Position numbers and translations under genes: made by a program. From GCA-003244245 sp050699835 (lineage in GTDB: Bacteria > Actinomycetota > Actinomycetes > Mycobacteriales > Pseudonocardiaceae): 8,186 nt of DNA. How positions within the stretch are numbered: position 1 is the first letter of the stretch; every line of letters starts with the position of its first letter. The notes under the pieces were generated by a model, which was not told the origin of the DNA, ran no database searches, and saw only the letters and a program-made list of their open reading frames with translations. This document shows, one piece after another, positions 1 to 5,945 of this stretch. The stretch covers positions 1-8,186 of the forward strand of contig JBOHFW010000282.1 in assembly GCA_050699835.1 (NCBI GenBank). The letters are read 5' to 3'.

Positions 1-13
1 GTTGATGACCTGC

Positions 14-53
14 CTGTGTCGGGCGTGTGGGTCTGCCCGCACGCCCGACACAG
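14..53. terminator. Strong hairpin, probable intrinsic terminator
   Basis: The arm at 14-27 (CTGTGTCGGGCGTG) is perfectly complementary to 40-53. After one G-T wobble (28/39), three more G-C pairs (29-31 with 36-38) close a four-base loop TCTG at 32-35. No U-tract follows on either strand, which is usual for actinobacterial terminators. It lies just beyond the 3' end of the minus-strand SDR pseudogene and could end transcription from either side. An outer end of a mobile element is an alternative, but no transposase is visible nearby. Confidence 0.6.
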
Positions 54-82
54 AGGGGTCCCGGCGCAGTACCACGTCGGGG

Positions 83-657
83 CTAGCCGGCCTTTCTAGC
101 TAAACGTGAACGCCAACGGTGTTCGACGTCGACGGACCGAAGGCCGTCGGGTTGGCCGGGGTGAACACCGCACTGATCGAGTGCAGGCTTGGTGCCGCGC
201 AGCAGGTCGGTATCGGTCGCACCCGGATAGACGGCGTTGACGGTGATGCCCCGGCCACCGAGCTCCATCGCCGCGACCTTGGTGAGCTGCTCGATCGCGC
301 CTTTGCTCGCCGCGTAAGGAGCGTTTCCCGGGCTCCTCGTCAGTGTCGGCGATCGCGGCGGGGGTGAAGTCCATGGCGGCGTTGTTGACCAGGATGTCGA
401 GGCCGTCGAGGTCTTCGCCGGCGAACGTCATCAGCTTGTCGACAGCTCCCGGGGTAGCGAGATCGATCTGGACGCCATGGGCGCAACCTCCCGCGTCCCG
501 TACCTCCTGCTCGAGCGTTGCTGCGTGATCAGCACTACGAGCGAAATTGAACACCACGGTGGCCCCGTCGGCCGCCAACCGCTGCACGATCGCGGCCGAT
601 ACCCCTCGATCCACCGGTGACCACCGCGCCCTTGCCGGCCAACACGCCCATCTCCAT
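83..657 (-). pseudogene. Short-chain dehydrogenase/reductase (SDR), frameshifted and internally deleted
   Basis: SDRs are NAD(P)-dependent oxidoreductases of about 250 residues. The start at 657 follows an AGGGAG ribosome site and reads MEMGVLAGKGAVVTGGSRGIG, the Rossmann TGxxxGIG motif. At about 600 the frame shifts, as if two bases were lost, and the protein continues AAIVQRLAADGATVVFN through the DILVNNAA motif to about 330. There it jumps to a third frame starting SPGNAPYAASKGAIEQL, where Tyr (codon 314-316) and Lys (302-304) form the YxxxK active site, followed by GITVNAVYPGATDTDLLRGTKPALDQ, the usual cofactor loop. Some 45-55 residues between the NNAA and YAASK segments, including the catalytic Ser strand, are absent. 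After about position 180 no SDR ending is recognisable in any frame. Two frameshifts plus a missing internal block argue for real decay rather than a sequencing slip. The original substrate cannot be inferred. Confidence 0.88.
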
Positions 658-805
658 CGGTAGCTCCCTCTCCATACCGGGTCCGGTGAACGATTAGGTG
701 AGTTGGTGGCAGAGCCAGGCCAGGGCTAGCGGGGAGCGGTAGTCGATGCGGCCGTGACCAGCGCTGAACCCGCCCGAGGACTTACTCGTCCGGCACGATC
801 GGCGG

Positions 806-1261
806 ATGACCTCCTGGACAGATTTTGCCGCCACCCAGCCCGAGCTCGCCCATCGGGTCCGCCAGTGCTTCGCGATCCGCAAGCACGCCACGCTCGCAAC
901 GCTGCGACGAGACGGCTCACCGCGGATCAGCGGGACCGAGGTGGACTTCACCGACGACGGGCTCTACCTCGGGATGATGCCCGGCTCGGTCAAGGCACTG
1001 GACCTGCGCCGAGACCCCCGGCTGGCGCTGCACTGCCCCACCGAGGACACCCCGCTGGATGATCCCGGTTCGTGGCTGGGTGACGCGAAGATCGCGGGCC
1101 GGGCTACTGAGGTGTCCGATCAGACCCGCGTCGATGCAGCCCACCGGTTCGCGGTCGATGTCCTGGAGGTCGTTCACACCTGCGTCGACCCCGCCGGGGG
1201 TCACCTGGTGATCGAATCCTGGCATCCTGGCCGCGGCCTGCAGCGCCGCACCCGGCGATGA
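806..1261 (+). CDS. Pyridoxamine-5'-phosphate-oxidase-family (PPOX, FMN/F420 split-barrel) protein
   Basis: This 151-residue protein looks like the small actinobacterial PPOX-class split-barrel proteins, which bind FMN or F420 and often act as reductases of unknown substrate. Residues 20-36 (QCFAIRKHATLATLRRD) and 37-56 (GSPRISGTEVDFTDDGLYLG) match the first barrel strands, where the family has 'ATLxxDGxPxxxxv'. SVKALDLRRDPRLALHC (61-77) matches the conserved helix-strand 'K..nL.rdPrvalh'. The end, HLVIESWHPGRGLQRRTRR, is the typical C-terminus. Length fits the family. ATG 806 has no good Shine-Dalgarno; a CACGAT hexamer at 794-799 could be the -10 of a leaderless start. Its stop lies 18 bases before the dehydrogenase gene on the same strand, so the two may be co-transcribed. 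The cofactor (FMN versus F420) cannot be told from sequence by eye, and a true PNPOx role in vitamin B6 synthesis is unlikely at this length. Confidence 0.85.
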   Translation: MTSWTDFAATQPELAHRVRQCFAIRKHATLATLRRDGSPRISGTEVDFTDDGLYLGMMPGSVKALDLRRDPRLALHCPTEDTPLDDPGSWLGDAKIAGRATEVSDQTRVDAAHRFAVDVLEVVHTCVDPAGGHLVIESWHPGRGLQRRTRR

Positions 1262-1279
1262 CGGGGCAAGATTGGGCGG

Positions 1280-2578
1280 GTGAGCGATTCGTTGCTGGAC
1301 GATGCGGCTGTGCGGTTGGATGACGCGCTGCGGCATGCGCGGGTTTCCGAGGATGCGCTGGAGCGGTTGCGCTACCCGAAGTCGACGTTGAAGGTGTCCA
1401 TCCCGGTGCGGATGGATGACGGCAGCCTGCGGACCTTCCGCGGCTACCGGGTGCGCTACGACGACTCGCGGGGACCCACCAAGGGCGGGATCCGTTACCA
1501 CCCAAATGTCAACGTCGACGAGGTCTCCACCCTCGCGTTCTGGATGACGATCAAGTGCGCAGTGCTCGACCTGCCCTTCGGCGGGGCCAAGGGCGGTATC
1601 ACCGTGGATCCCAAACAGCTCAGCAAGATCGAGCTGGAACGGCTGTCCCGGGGCTATATCGACGCGGTCGCCGATTTCATCGGCCCCGACGTCGATGTCC
1701 CAGCACCCGACGTCTACACCAACGCGTTGATCATGGGCTGGATGATGGACGAGTACTCCATCATCCGGCGCTGCCACATGCCCGCAGTGATCACCGGCAA
1801 GCCGCTGCCGATGGGCGGCAGCCGGGGCCGCGCCACCGCCACCGCCGACGGCGGCTTCGATGTGATCGAGGCGCTGCGCGGCAAGCTCATCGGCAAAGAC
1901 CGGCCCACCGTCGCCGTCCAGGGCTTCGGCAACGCCGGCGCCACCATCGCGCTGCTGCTGCACGAGGCCGGCTACCGGGTAGTCGCGGTAAGCGACTCAC
2001 ACGGCGCCATCTTCTCCGGCGAAGGCCTGCACATCCCCAGCGTGAAGAAGGTCAAAGAGGAAAGCCGGCTGCTGGAGGCGACCTACTGCACAGAAAGCGT
2101 CTGCGACCTCATCAACCACGAGCGGCTGACCAACGACGAACTGCTCAGTCTCGACGTGGACCTGCTGGTGCCCGCCGCACTGGAGAACGCGATCACCGAA
2201 GCCAACGTCGAGACGATCCGGGCACCAGTGATCCTCGAGATCGCGAACGGCCCGGTCAGCTCAGCAGCCGACCGGGCGCTCGCCGAACGCGGCGTGACCG
2301 TCATCCCGGACGTGCTGGCGAACGCCGGCGGGGTGACCGTCAGCTACTTCGAGTGGGCCCAGAACCGCGCCGGGCTGTACTGGAGCGCCCAGGAAGTCCG
2401 CGAGCGGCTGCGCGAGCGCATGGTCGGCGAGGCCACCGTGCTGTGGGATTTCGCGACTGAGCACGACATCACCTTGCGCACCGCCGCGTATGCCCAGGCG
2501 CTGACCCGCATCGGCGAGGCCGCCGACGCCAAGGGACGTAAAGAGCTCTACACCGCAGCCGGGCCGTCACCCCGGTAA
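1280..2578 (+). CDS. Glu/Leu/Phe/Val dehydrogenase, probably glutamate dehydrogenase
   Basis: This 432-residue enzyme should interconvert glutamate and 2-oxoglutarate plus ammonia in the cytoplasm. The N-terminal dimerisation/substrate domain has GPTKGGIRYHP (65-75, Lys68), Lys92, PFGGAKGGI (99-107, Lys104) and PAPDVYTN (141-148, Asp144). These four residues keep the spacing of the classic Clostridium symbiosum enzyme residues Lys89, Lys113, Lys125 and Asp165, with a constant offset of 21. The Rossmann domain starts at about 210 with VAVQGFGNAG (212-220, GxGxxG). Asp239 at the end of the second strand suggests NAD(H) preference. ANGP (322-325) and SYFEWAQN (355-362) are typical of the family. 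All expected catalytic residues are present and length is normal for the roughly 45-50 kDa class. Start is GTG 1280, matching the family N-terminus, with no clear ribosome site; CAAGAT at 1267-1272 ends seven bases before it, so leaderless transcription is possible. Other amino-acid substrates (Leu, Val, Phe) cannot be excluded. Confidence 0.95.
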   Translation: MSDSLLDDAAVRLDDALRHARVSEDALERLRYPKSTLKVSIPVRMDDGSLRTFRGYRVRYDDSRGPTKGGIRYHPNVNVDEVSTLAFWMTIKCAVLDLPFGGAKGGITVDPKQLSKIELERLSRGYIDAVADFIGPDVDVPAPDVYTNALIMGWMMDEYSIIRRCHMPAVITGKPLPMGGSRGRATATADGGFDVIEALRGKLIGKDRPTVAVQGFGNAGATIALLLHEAGYRVVAVSDSHGAIFSGEGLHIPSVKKVKEESRLLEATYCTESVCDLINHERLTNDELLSLDVDLLVPAALENAITEANVETIRAPVILEIANGPVSSAADRALAERGVTVIPDVLANAGGVTVSYFEWAQNRAGLYWSAQEVRERLRERMVGEATVLWDFATEHDITLRTAAYAQALTRIGEAADAKGRKELYTAAGPSPR

Positions 2579-2642
2579 TCCCGCTGGCGTTGTCCTCTAC
2601 GGCGGAACCCGAAGCAATGGGGGGTCAACGAAAGGACAAGGG

Positions 2643-3896
2643 ATGCGACGTCTGCTCGCTGTCCCGGCGGTGACACTGGCGAGTGTGCTCGCCCTGGCTG
2701 GCTGTTCGACCAAGGCGCCAGACTCCGCGAAAACCAAAGAACTCAGCACCGACTACGGAGTCACCCGCTCCGAGATCGTTCTCGGTGCGCTGACCGATGA
2801 CTCCAGCCCGTTCTCCGAAGTCGGCACCGGCGTCGTGCACGGCCAGCAGCTCTGGATCAAGGAGACCAACGATGCTGGCGGCATCTGCCAGCGCAAGATC
2901 ACCCTGAAGATCGGTGACTACCAGGACAACGCGGTCCAGGCGGCGGCCAGCTATACCGCGCTGGAGCCCAAGGTGCTGGGTTTCATGCATATCGTCGGTG
3001 CCTCGGCCACCGCGGCCCTGAGCCAGCGCCTGATCGACAACGAAACCACCGTCGTTGCCCTGTCGGCGTCCTCGGAGCTGCTGAGCAACCCATATGTGAT
3101 CATCCCGGCCACCACCTACGACATCGAGATGATCAATGGCCTGTCGTATCTGACGGAGCAGGGCAAAATCCACGACGGAGACACCATCGGCCATATCTGG
3201 TTGGAGGGTGAATACGGCGCCAACGGGCTGCGCGGCGCGCAGCACTTCGCCCAGCGCCACCGGCTGACGCTGCGCGAGGTCAAAGTCACCTCCGAGTCGA
3301 ACATGCGCGACGTGGTGGCGGCGTTCGCCGCCGAGCCCCGGGTGCGGGCGATCGTGCTGAGCACTACCCCGGCACAGGCTGCCGCAGCTGCCGCGGCCAA
3401 CCAGGAGCTGGCCCTGAACGTGCCGATGGTCGGTAACAGCCCGGTGTTCACCCCGAAGCAGCTCAGTGGCCTGGCTGCTCCGGCCCTCGCCAACCTGTCA
3501 GTCGTGGCCAGCTCGGTGCCGTTCACCTCCGATGTGCCCGCGGCACAGCGCGTCGCTGAAGCGTACCGGCAGGCCGGCTACCCGGAGCTGCCCAACAGTG
3601 GGGTGCCCTACGGCTATGCCATCGGCGAGGTCTGGGGTCAGTTGCTCACCCGGGCCTGCCTCAACGGCGATCTGAGCCGCTCGGGGATCCAGGAGGCGTT
3701 GCGCCAGCTCCCCTCCATCACCACCGGCAAGCTGGTCGATGATCTGAGTTTCGCCAAGCCAGGCGCCCCTGCTTCCCGGCAGGCCTACATCGGTCTTCCC
3801 GACCCCGCCGTGCCGGGCGGGATCCGCCAGGTGACCCCGCTGTTCCTGGCACCGGATGCACAGAGCTACGTCGCGCCGCACCAAACTGGCGACTGA
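2643..3896 (+). CDS. ABC transporter substrate-binding lipoprotein, branched-chain amino acid type
   Basis: This 417-residue protein is an exported solute-binding lipoprotein anchored to the outer face of the membrane, presenting a ligand to an ABC importer. The N-terminus MRRLLAVPAVTLASVLALAGC is a lipoprotein signal peptide with lipobox L18-A19-G20-C21, followed by a polar linker. From about residue 43 (TRSEIVLGALTDDSSPFSEVG) the sequence follows the periplasmic-binding type 6 (LivJ-like) fold: GxxxWIKETNDAGGI (67-81), the ITLKIGDYQDN strand (86-96), and the second-lobe entry YLTEQGKIHDGDTIGHIW (169-186). An Ala-rich helix spans about residues 244-253. Ribosome site AAAGGA (2631-2636) lies six bases before ATG. 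It sits 64 bases after the dehydrogenase with no hairpin between, so read-through is plausible. No permease or ATPase gene is nearby, so it either serves a transporter encoded elsewhere or has a sensing role. The ligand could be an amino acid, amide or other small molecule. Confidence 0.9.
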   Translation: MRRLLAVPAVTLASVLALAGCSTKAPDSAKTKELSTDYGVTRSEIVLGALTDDSSPFSEVGTGVVHGQQLWIKETNDAGGICQRKITLKIGDYQDNAVQAAASYTALEPKVLGFMHIVGASATAALSQRLIDNETTVVALSASSELLSNPYVIIPATTYDIEMINGLSYLTEQGKIHDGDTIGHIWLEGEYGANGLRGAQHFAQRHRLTLREVKVTSESNMRDVVAAFAAEPRVRAIVLSTTPAQAAAAAAANQELALNVPMVGNSPVFTPKQLSGLAAPALANLSVVASSVPFTSDVPAAQRVAEAYRQAGYPELPNSGVPYGYAIGEVWGQLLTRACLNGDLSRSGIQEALRQLPSITTGKLVDDLSFAKPGAPASRQAYIGLPDPAVPGGIRQVTPLFLAPDAQSYVAPHQTGD

Positions 3897-3925
3897 CGGC
3901 GATCCTCCGCGTACGCAAACACTGT

Positions 3926-3931
3926 TACGAT
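3926..3931 (+). promoter_or_regulatory. Possible -10 element (TACGAT) before the hydrolase gene
   Basis: TACGAT fits the actinobacterial TANNNT -10 pattern and lies in the 91-base gap between the binding-protein stop and the hydrolase start. Transcription would begin near 3938 and give a leader of about 50 bases. No convincing -35 is seen. It suggests the hydrolase can be transcribed separately. Confidence 0.3.
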
Positions 3932-3987
3932 TCGTTGTGTCGATCCGGTAAGGAGACTGACCCCGAGCACACCAGCTGAGGATTGAG

Positions 3988-4899
3988 ATGACCCAGCACC
4001 CAGACAGCGGCCCGCGCCACACAAAGATCATCCGAGGCGAGCTGGTCTTCGATGTGACCCAGGCGGGACCACCGGACGGTGAACCGGTGGTCTTGCTGCA
4101 CGGCTTCCCGCAGTTCTCCGACAGCTGGGACGCGCTGGTGCCGCTGCTCACCCAGCACGGGTACCGCACCCTGGCGATGGACCAGCGCGGCTACTCGGTG
4201 GGCGCCCGGCCGCGCGGGCGGTGGGCCTACCGGATCCCCGAACTGGTCGCGGACGTGGTGGCGCTGATCGACGCGCGCGGCGGCGGCCCGGTCCACCTCG
4301 TCGGACACGACTGGGGTGCGGCCGTGGCCTGGGGGCTGGCTGCCGGGCGGCCGGACAAGGTGCGCAGCCTGACCGCGCTGTCGGTGCCACACCCGTGGGG
4401 TTTCATCAAGACGATGGCGACCAGCGTGCAAGGGCTCAAGTCCTGGTACATGTACCTCTTCCAGCTGCCTTGGCTGCCCGAGCGGGTGTTGCACTTTCAG
4501 TTCGTCCGGATGATGACCCTCTTCGGCCAGTCCCCGGACCGTGCCCGCCGTGACGCCGCCCACTTCCCCGACCCGGCCGCGCTCACCGGACCACTGAACT
4601 GGTACCGCGCCATGACGTTCATCGACCCGCGGGTGGCCCGGACACCGGTCCGCCGGCCCACCTTGTTCGTCTGGAGCGACGGCGACACCGCGATCTCCCG
4701 GCGCGCCGCCGAATCCTGCGGGCAGTACGTGGACGCGCCCTTCCAGTTCGCGACGCTCCCCGGGGTCAGCCACTGGATCCCCGAGGAGGCCACCGGCGAG
4801 CTGGCCGCACTGCTGGTACCGCACCTGCAGCGCTGGCCCACTGGATCCTCGACTGTTGCGGAGACAAGTCAGCGCGAGGCTGGCCCGCCGGACTCCTGA
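3988..4899 (+). CDS. Alpha/beta hydrolase, epoxide-hydrolase-like
   Basis: This 303-residue cytoplasmic hydrolase matches the soluble epoxide hydrolase branch of the alpha/beta hydrolase fold, which opens epoxides to diols through an aspartyl ester. Visible are the oxyanion motif HGFP (38-41), MDQRGYS (64-70), the nucleophile elbow GHDWGA with Asp108 (106-111), the acid in WSDGDTAI (Asp233 likely) and the base His262 in GVSHWIPEE. Lid tyrosines that activate the epoxide oxygen are plausibly Tyr206 (NWYRA) and Tyr154 or Tyr156. Asp rather than Ser as nucleophile, with HGFP and two lid tyrosines, favours an epoxide hydrolase. Haloacetate or haloalkane dehalogenases share the Asp nucleophile, but their halide-binding tryptophan pattern is not obvious. 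The ribosome site GAGGA (3978-3982) is five bases before ATG. The last 20 residues are a polar tail beyond the fold. The substrate is unknown. Confidence 0.9.
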   Translation: MTQHPDSGPRHTKIIRGELVFDVTQAGPPDGEPVVLLHGFPQFSDSWDALVPLLTQHGYRTLAMDQRGYSVGARPRGRWAYRIPELVADVVALIDARGGGPVHLVGHDWGAAVAWGLAAGRPDKVRSLTALSVPHPWGFIKTMATSVQGLKSWYMYLFQLPWLPERVLHFQFVRMMTLFGQSPDRARRDAAHFPDPAALTGPLNWYRAMTFIDPRVARTPVRRPTLFVWSDGDTAISRRAAESCGQYVDAPFQFATLPGVSHWIPEEATGELAALLVPHLQRWPTGSSTVAETSQREAGPPDS

Positions 4900-4961
4900 G
4901 TCGCGTCGGACCCGTGGTTCGGATCGCCCTTCACGCAACGCATCGCACCCCCCTTTGAACT

Positions 4962-4993
4962 ACACCTGCGGTACAGTGGGGTATTGGAGGTGT
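4962..4993 (+). promoter_or_regulatory. Promoter and candidate operator of the antitoxin gene
   Basis: TACAGT at 4972-4977 fits the TANNNT -10 pattern and would start transcription near 4984-4985, giving a leader of about 13 bases that carries the GGAGG ribosome site (4986-4990). An inverted repeat, ACACCT (4962-4967) and AGGTGT (4988-4993), brackets the -10 and overlaps the ribosome site. Ribbon-helix-helix antitoxins usually bind such sites to repress themselves, so this is a plausible autoregulatory operator. TTGAAC at 4955-4960 is only 11 bases from the -10, too close for a normal -35. Confidence 0.45.
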
Positions 4994-4997
4994 TGTG

Positions 4998-5426
4998 ATG
5001 GTTGCCTCGCGGGCGACGTCCTATCGCATGGACCCAGGGGTCAAGGCGCGACTGGAAGCCCGAGCCGCCGCCGAGGGGATCGCCGAGCGAGCCCTGCTGG
5101 AGCGCCTCGTGATGGAGGGCCTGGACACCTTGCAGCACCCAGGCATCGTCTACCGCGATGGACCGACCGGACGGCGGGCAGCGCTGGCAGTGGGACCCGA
5201 CGTGTGGGAGGTCGTCTCGGCATTGCGCTACACCGGCGGCAGCGACGAGCAACGCGTCGCGGCGCTGGCCGAGCAGTTCGGTCTGCACGCGCGGCACATC
5301 CGCACCGCTATCGATTTCGCCGCTGCCCATCGGAAGGTCATCGATGAGCAGATCGCCGCCAACGACGAAGCGGCCGAGCGGGCGCGCCGCCTCGCCGAGC
5401 AGCGCGCGAGCCTCATGGCGTGGTGA
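4998..5426 (+). CDS. Ribbon-helix-helix (CopG-like) antitoxin or regulator with DUF433-like C-terminal region
   Basis: This 142-residue protein resembles antitoxins that pair with PIN-type toxins. Residues 5-42 (RATSYRMDPGVKARLEARAA, then AEGIAERALLERLVMEGL) look like a short beta strand and two helices of a ribbon-helix-helix DNA-binding dimer. Residues 47-118 (HPGIVYRDGPTGRRAALAVG, PDVWEVVSALRY, VAALAEQFGLHARHIRTAID) resemble the small winged-helix domain of DUF433-like antitoxins, in which a variable helix-turn-helix follows 'vWdVv..lr'. The tail (119-142) is a charged helix that would wrap the toxin. GGAGG is seven bases before ATG 4998; an overlapping in-frame GTG at 4995 is less likely because it lies only four bases from it. 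The gene is intact, but its partner, three bases downstream, is truncated, leaving it an orphan. It may still repress its own promoter or neutralise toxins elsewhere. Confidence 0.75.
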   Translation: MVASRATSYRMDPGVKARLEARAAAEGIAERALLERLVMEGLDTLQHPGIVYRDGPTGRRAALAVGPDVWEVVSALRYTGGSDEQRVAALAEQFGLHARHIRTAIDFAAAHRKVIDEQIAANDEAAERARRLAEQRASLMAW

Positions 5427-5429
5427 GGG

Positions 5430-5612
5430 ATGCGCTTTCTCACGGAGAACGTCAAGGACTTCGCCGCCGAGCACGACATCGTAGTTGTGTGTGTCCTGAA
5501 GTCGCACCTGGCCCAGTACGGAATGGACGCGCACCTGGCCTCAGTGTTGGATCAGTGGGCGGCCGCTCACACCGCATCATCGACGCGACCGGCACGGACA
5601 TCACCGCATTGA
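5430..5612 (+). pseudogene. Truncated PIN-domain toxin remnant, VapC-like
   Basis: The 60-codon reading frame begins three bases after the antitoxin stop, with GAGGG as a possible ribosome site, which is the arrangement of a toxin-antitoxin operon. It reads MRFL and then TENVKDFAAEHDIVVVCVLK, with the tail GMDAHLASVLDQWAAAH. The TENVKDF segment resembles the C-terminal third of PIN or PIN-like toxins ('lvTeNvkDFa'), and the 'L..wa.anp' ending is also typical. About 70-90 residues that should precede TENVKDF, carrying the first acidic metal ligands, are missing. MRFL may be the original start fused to the tail by an in-frame deletion. After WAAAH (about 5570) the frame runs into DNA of another origin and ends at a TGA. 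It should not make active RNase; whether the stub is translated is unknown. Confidence 0.65.
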
Positions 5613-5797
5613 TCGGCAACACCGCGGTGCTGCGGGGCTGTGACCGGCCGAGTTCGTCGACGCGACGGTGGGCCTGCCGACCGTCACCGACATCCTCGCC
5701 GAGCTGGACAAGCCCGCCCGCTCGCGGCAAAGGCACACCAGCCGGCGGCGCACTCGCCGACGCGCTGCGCCGCGCCGGGTATGACGAGGGACACTGA
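5568..5797 (+). pseudogene. tex: Relic of tex, RNA-binding transcriptional accessory protein
   Basis: Tex is a roughly 750-800-residue S1-domain RNA-binding factor. In the frame of 5570, HRIIDATGTDITALIGNT (5570-5623) matches the Tex region usually written 'iv.dtG..i..LIGN...L'. One missing C near 5645 shifts the frame. Restoring it gives AEFVDATVGLPTVTDILAEL plus DKPAR, matching Tex 'p..yvde.fGlpTv.DIlaELekPgRDPR'. Back in the first frame, GGALADALRRAGYDEGH before the TGA at 5795-5797 could be the Tex C-terminus, with the S1 domain and linker lost between. The N-terminal two-thirds is absent. The relic starts where the PIN-toxin homology ends, so a deletion has joined two unrelated genes. 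The first two segments are convincing by pattern; the final one is a guess. Confidence 0.65.
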
Positions 5798-5837
5798 CGT
5801 ACCAGACAGTCGCCCACCCGGGTCCGGCGAGCGGTTC

Positions 5838-5863
5838 TTCCGGGCACAGCCAGTGCCGCGGAA
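5838..5863 (+). terminator. Bulged GC-rich hairpin, possible terminator
   Basis: TTCCGGGCAC (5838-5847) pairs with 5853-5863 across loop AGCCA, with only G5858 bulged. It follows the toxin/tex relic and precedes the ATPase gene, so it may end upstream transcription. No U-tract follows. Confidence 0.4.
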
Positions 5864-5865
5864 AG

Positions 5866-5907
5866 CGAACTCACTGCTCGCGAAAAACGAACTCCATGGC
5901 CGCGAAA
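5866..5907. repeat. Two direct repeats phased at 22 bp, upstream of the ATPase
   Basis: Two 20-base units, 5866-5885 and 5888-5907, share CGAACTC, a central TG and CGCGAAA, agreeing at 16 of 20 positions, with unit starts 22 bases apart (about two helical turns). The preceding stretch (about 5844-5863, ending GCCGCGGAAA) resembles a more degenerate third unit at the same phase. They lie 39-80 bases before the ATPase start, a position suited to binding sites for a regulator. Confidence 0.5.
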
Positions 5908-5932
5908 TACCGATTGGAACATGCTGAGCCGG

Positions 5933-5938
5933 TAGTGT
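5933..5938 (+). promoter_or_regulatory. -10 element placed for leaderless transcription of the ATPase
   Basis: TAGTGT matches the actinobacterial TANNNT -10. Its last base is followed by exactly seven bases before ATG 5946, so the transcript would begin at the start codon. No ribosome site is seen upstream of that ATG, which agrees with a leaderless mRNA. No well-spaced -35 is present: TTGGAA at 5914-5919 is only 13 bases away. Confidence 0.5.
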
Positions 5939-5945
5939 CGCGCCC

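Noticed and set aside
692..790. A short minus-strand peptide ending GHGRIDYRSPLALAWLCHQLT, resembling a protein C-terminus
   Set aside because: The ending looks protein-like, but the rest of the frame is antisense to the PPOX gene and I cannot match it to a family. It could be a gene remnant; the evidence is too thin to annotate.
917..1963. A 348-residue open frame on the minus strand, antisense to the PPOX and dehydrogenase genes
   Set aside because: It is a by-product of GC-rich codon use. The sense strand encodes a dehydrogenase with all catalytic motifs, and the antisense protein is low-complexity and matches no family I know.
3925..4938. A 337-residue minus-strand open frame over the hydrolase gene
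   Set aside because: The plus strand has the complete Asp/Asp/His hydrolase with a ribosome site. The antisense product is rich in Gly, Arg and Pro and shows no motif.
4955..4977. TTGAAC and TACAGT as a classical -35/-10 pair
   Set aside because: The spacing is 11 bases, far below the usual 16-18. Only the -10 was kept.
5866..5907. The repeat pair as a CRISPR array
   Set aside because: There are only two or three imperfect 20-base units with a two-base gap, no spacers and no cas genes.
5640..5927. A 95-residue plus-strand frame across the tex relic and the repeats
   Set aside because: It mixes shifted tex sequence with the non-coding hairpin and repeats and has no ribosome site.
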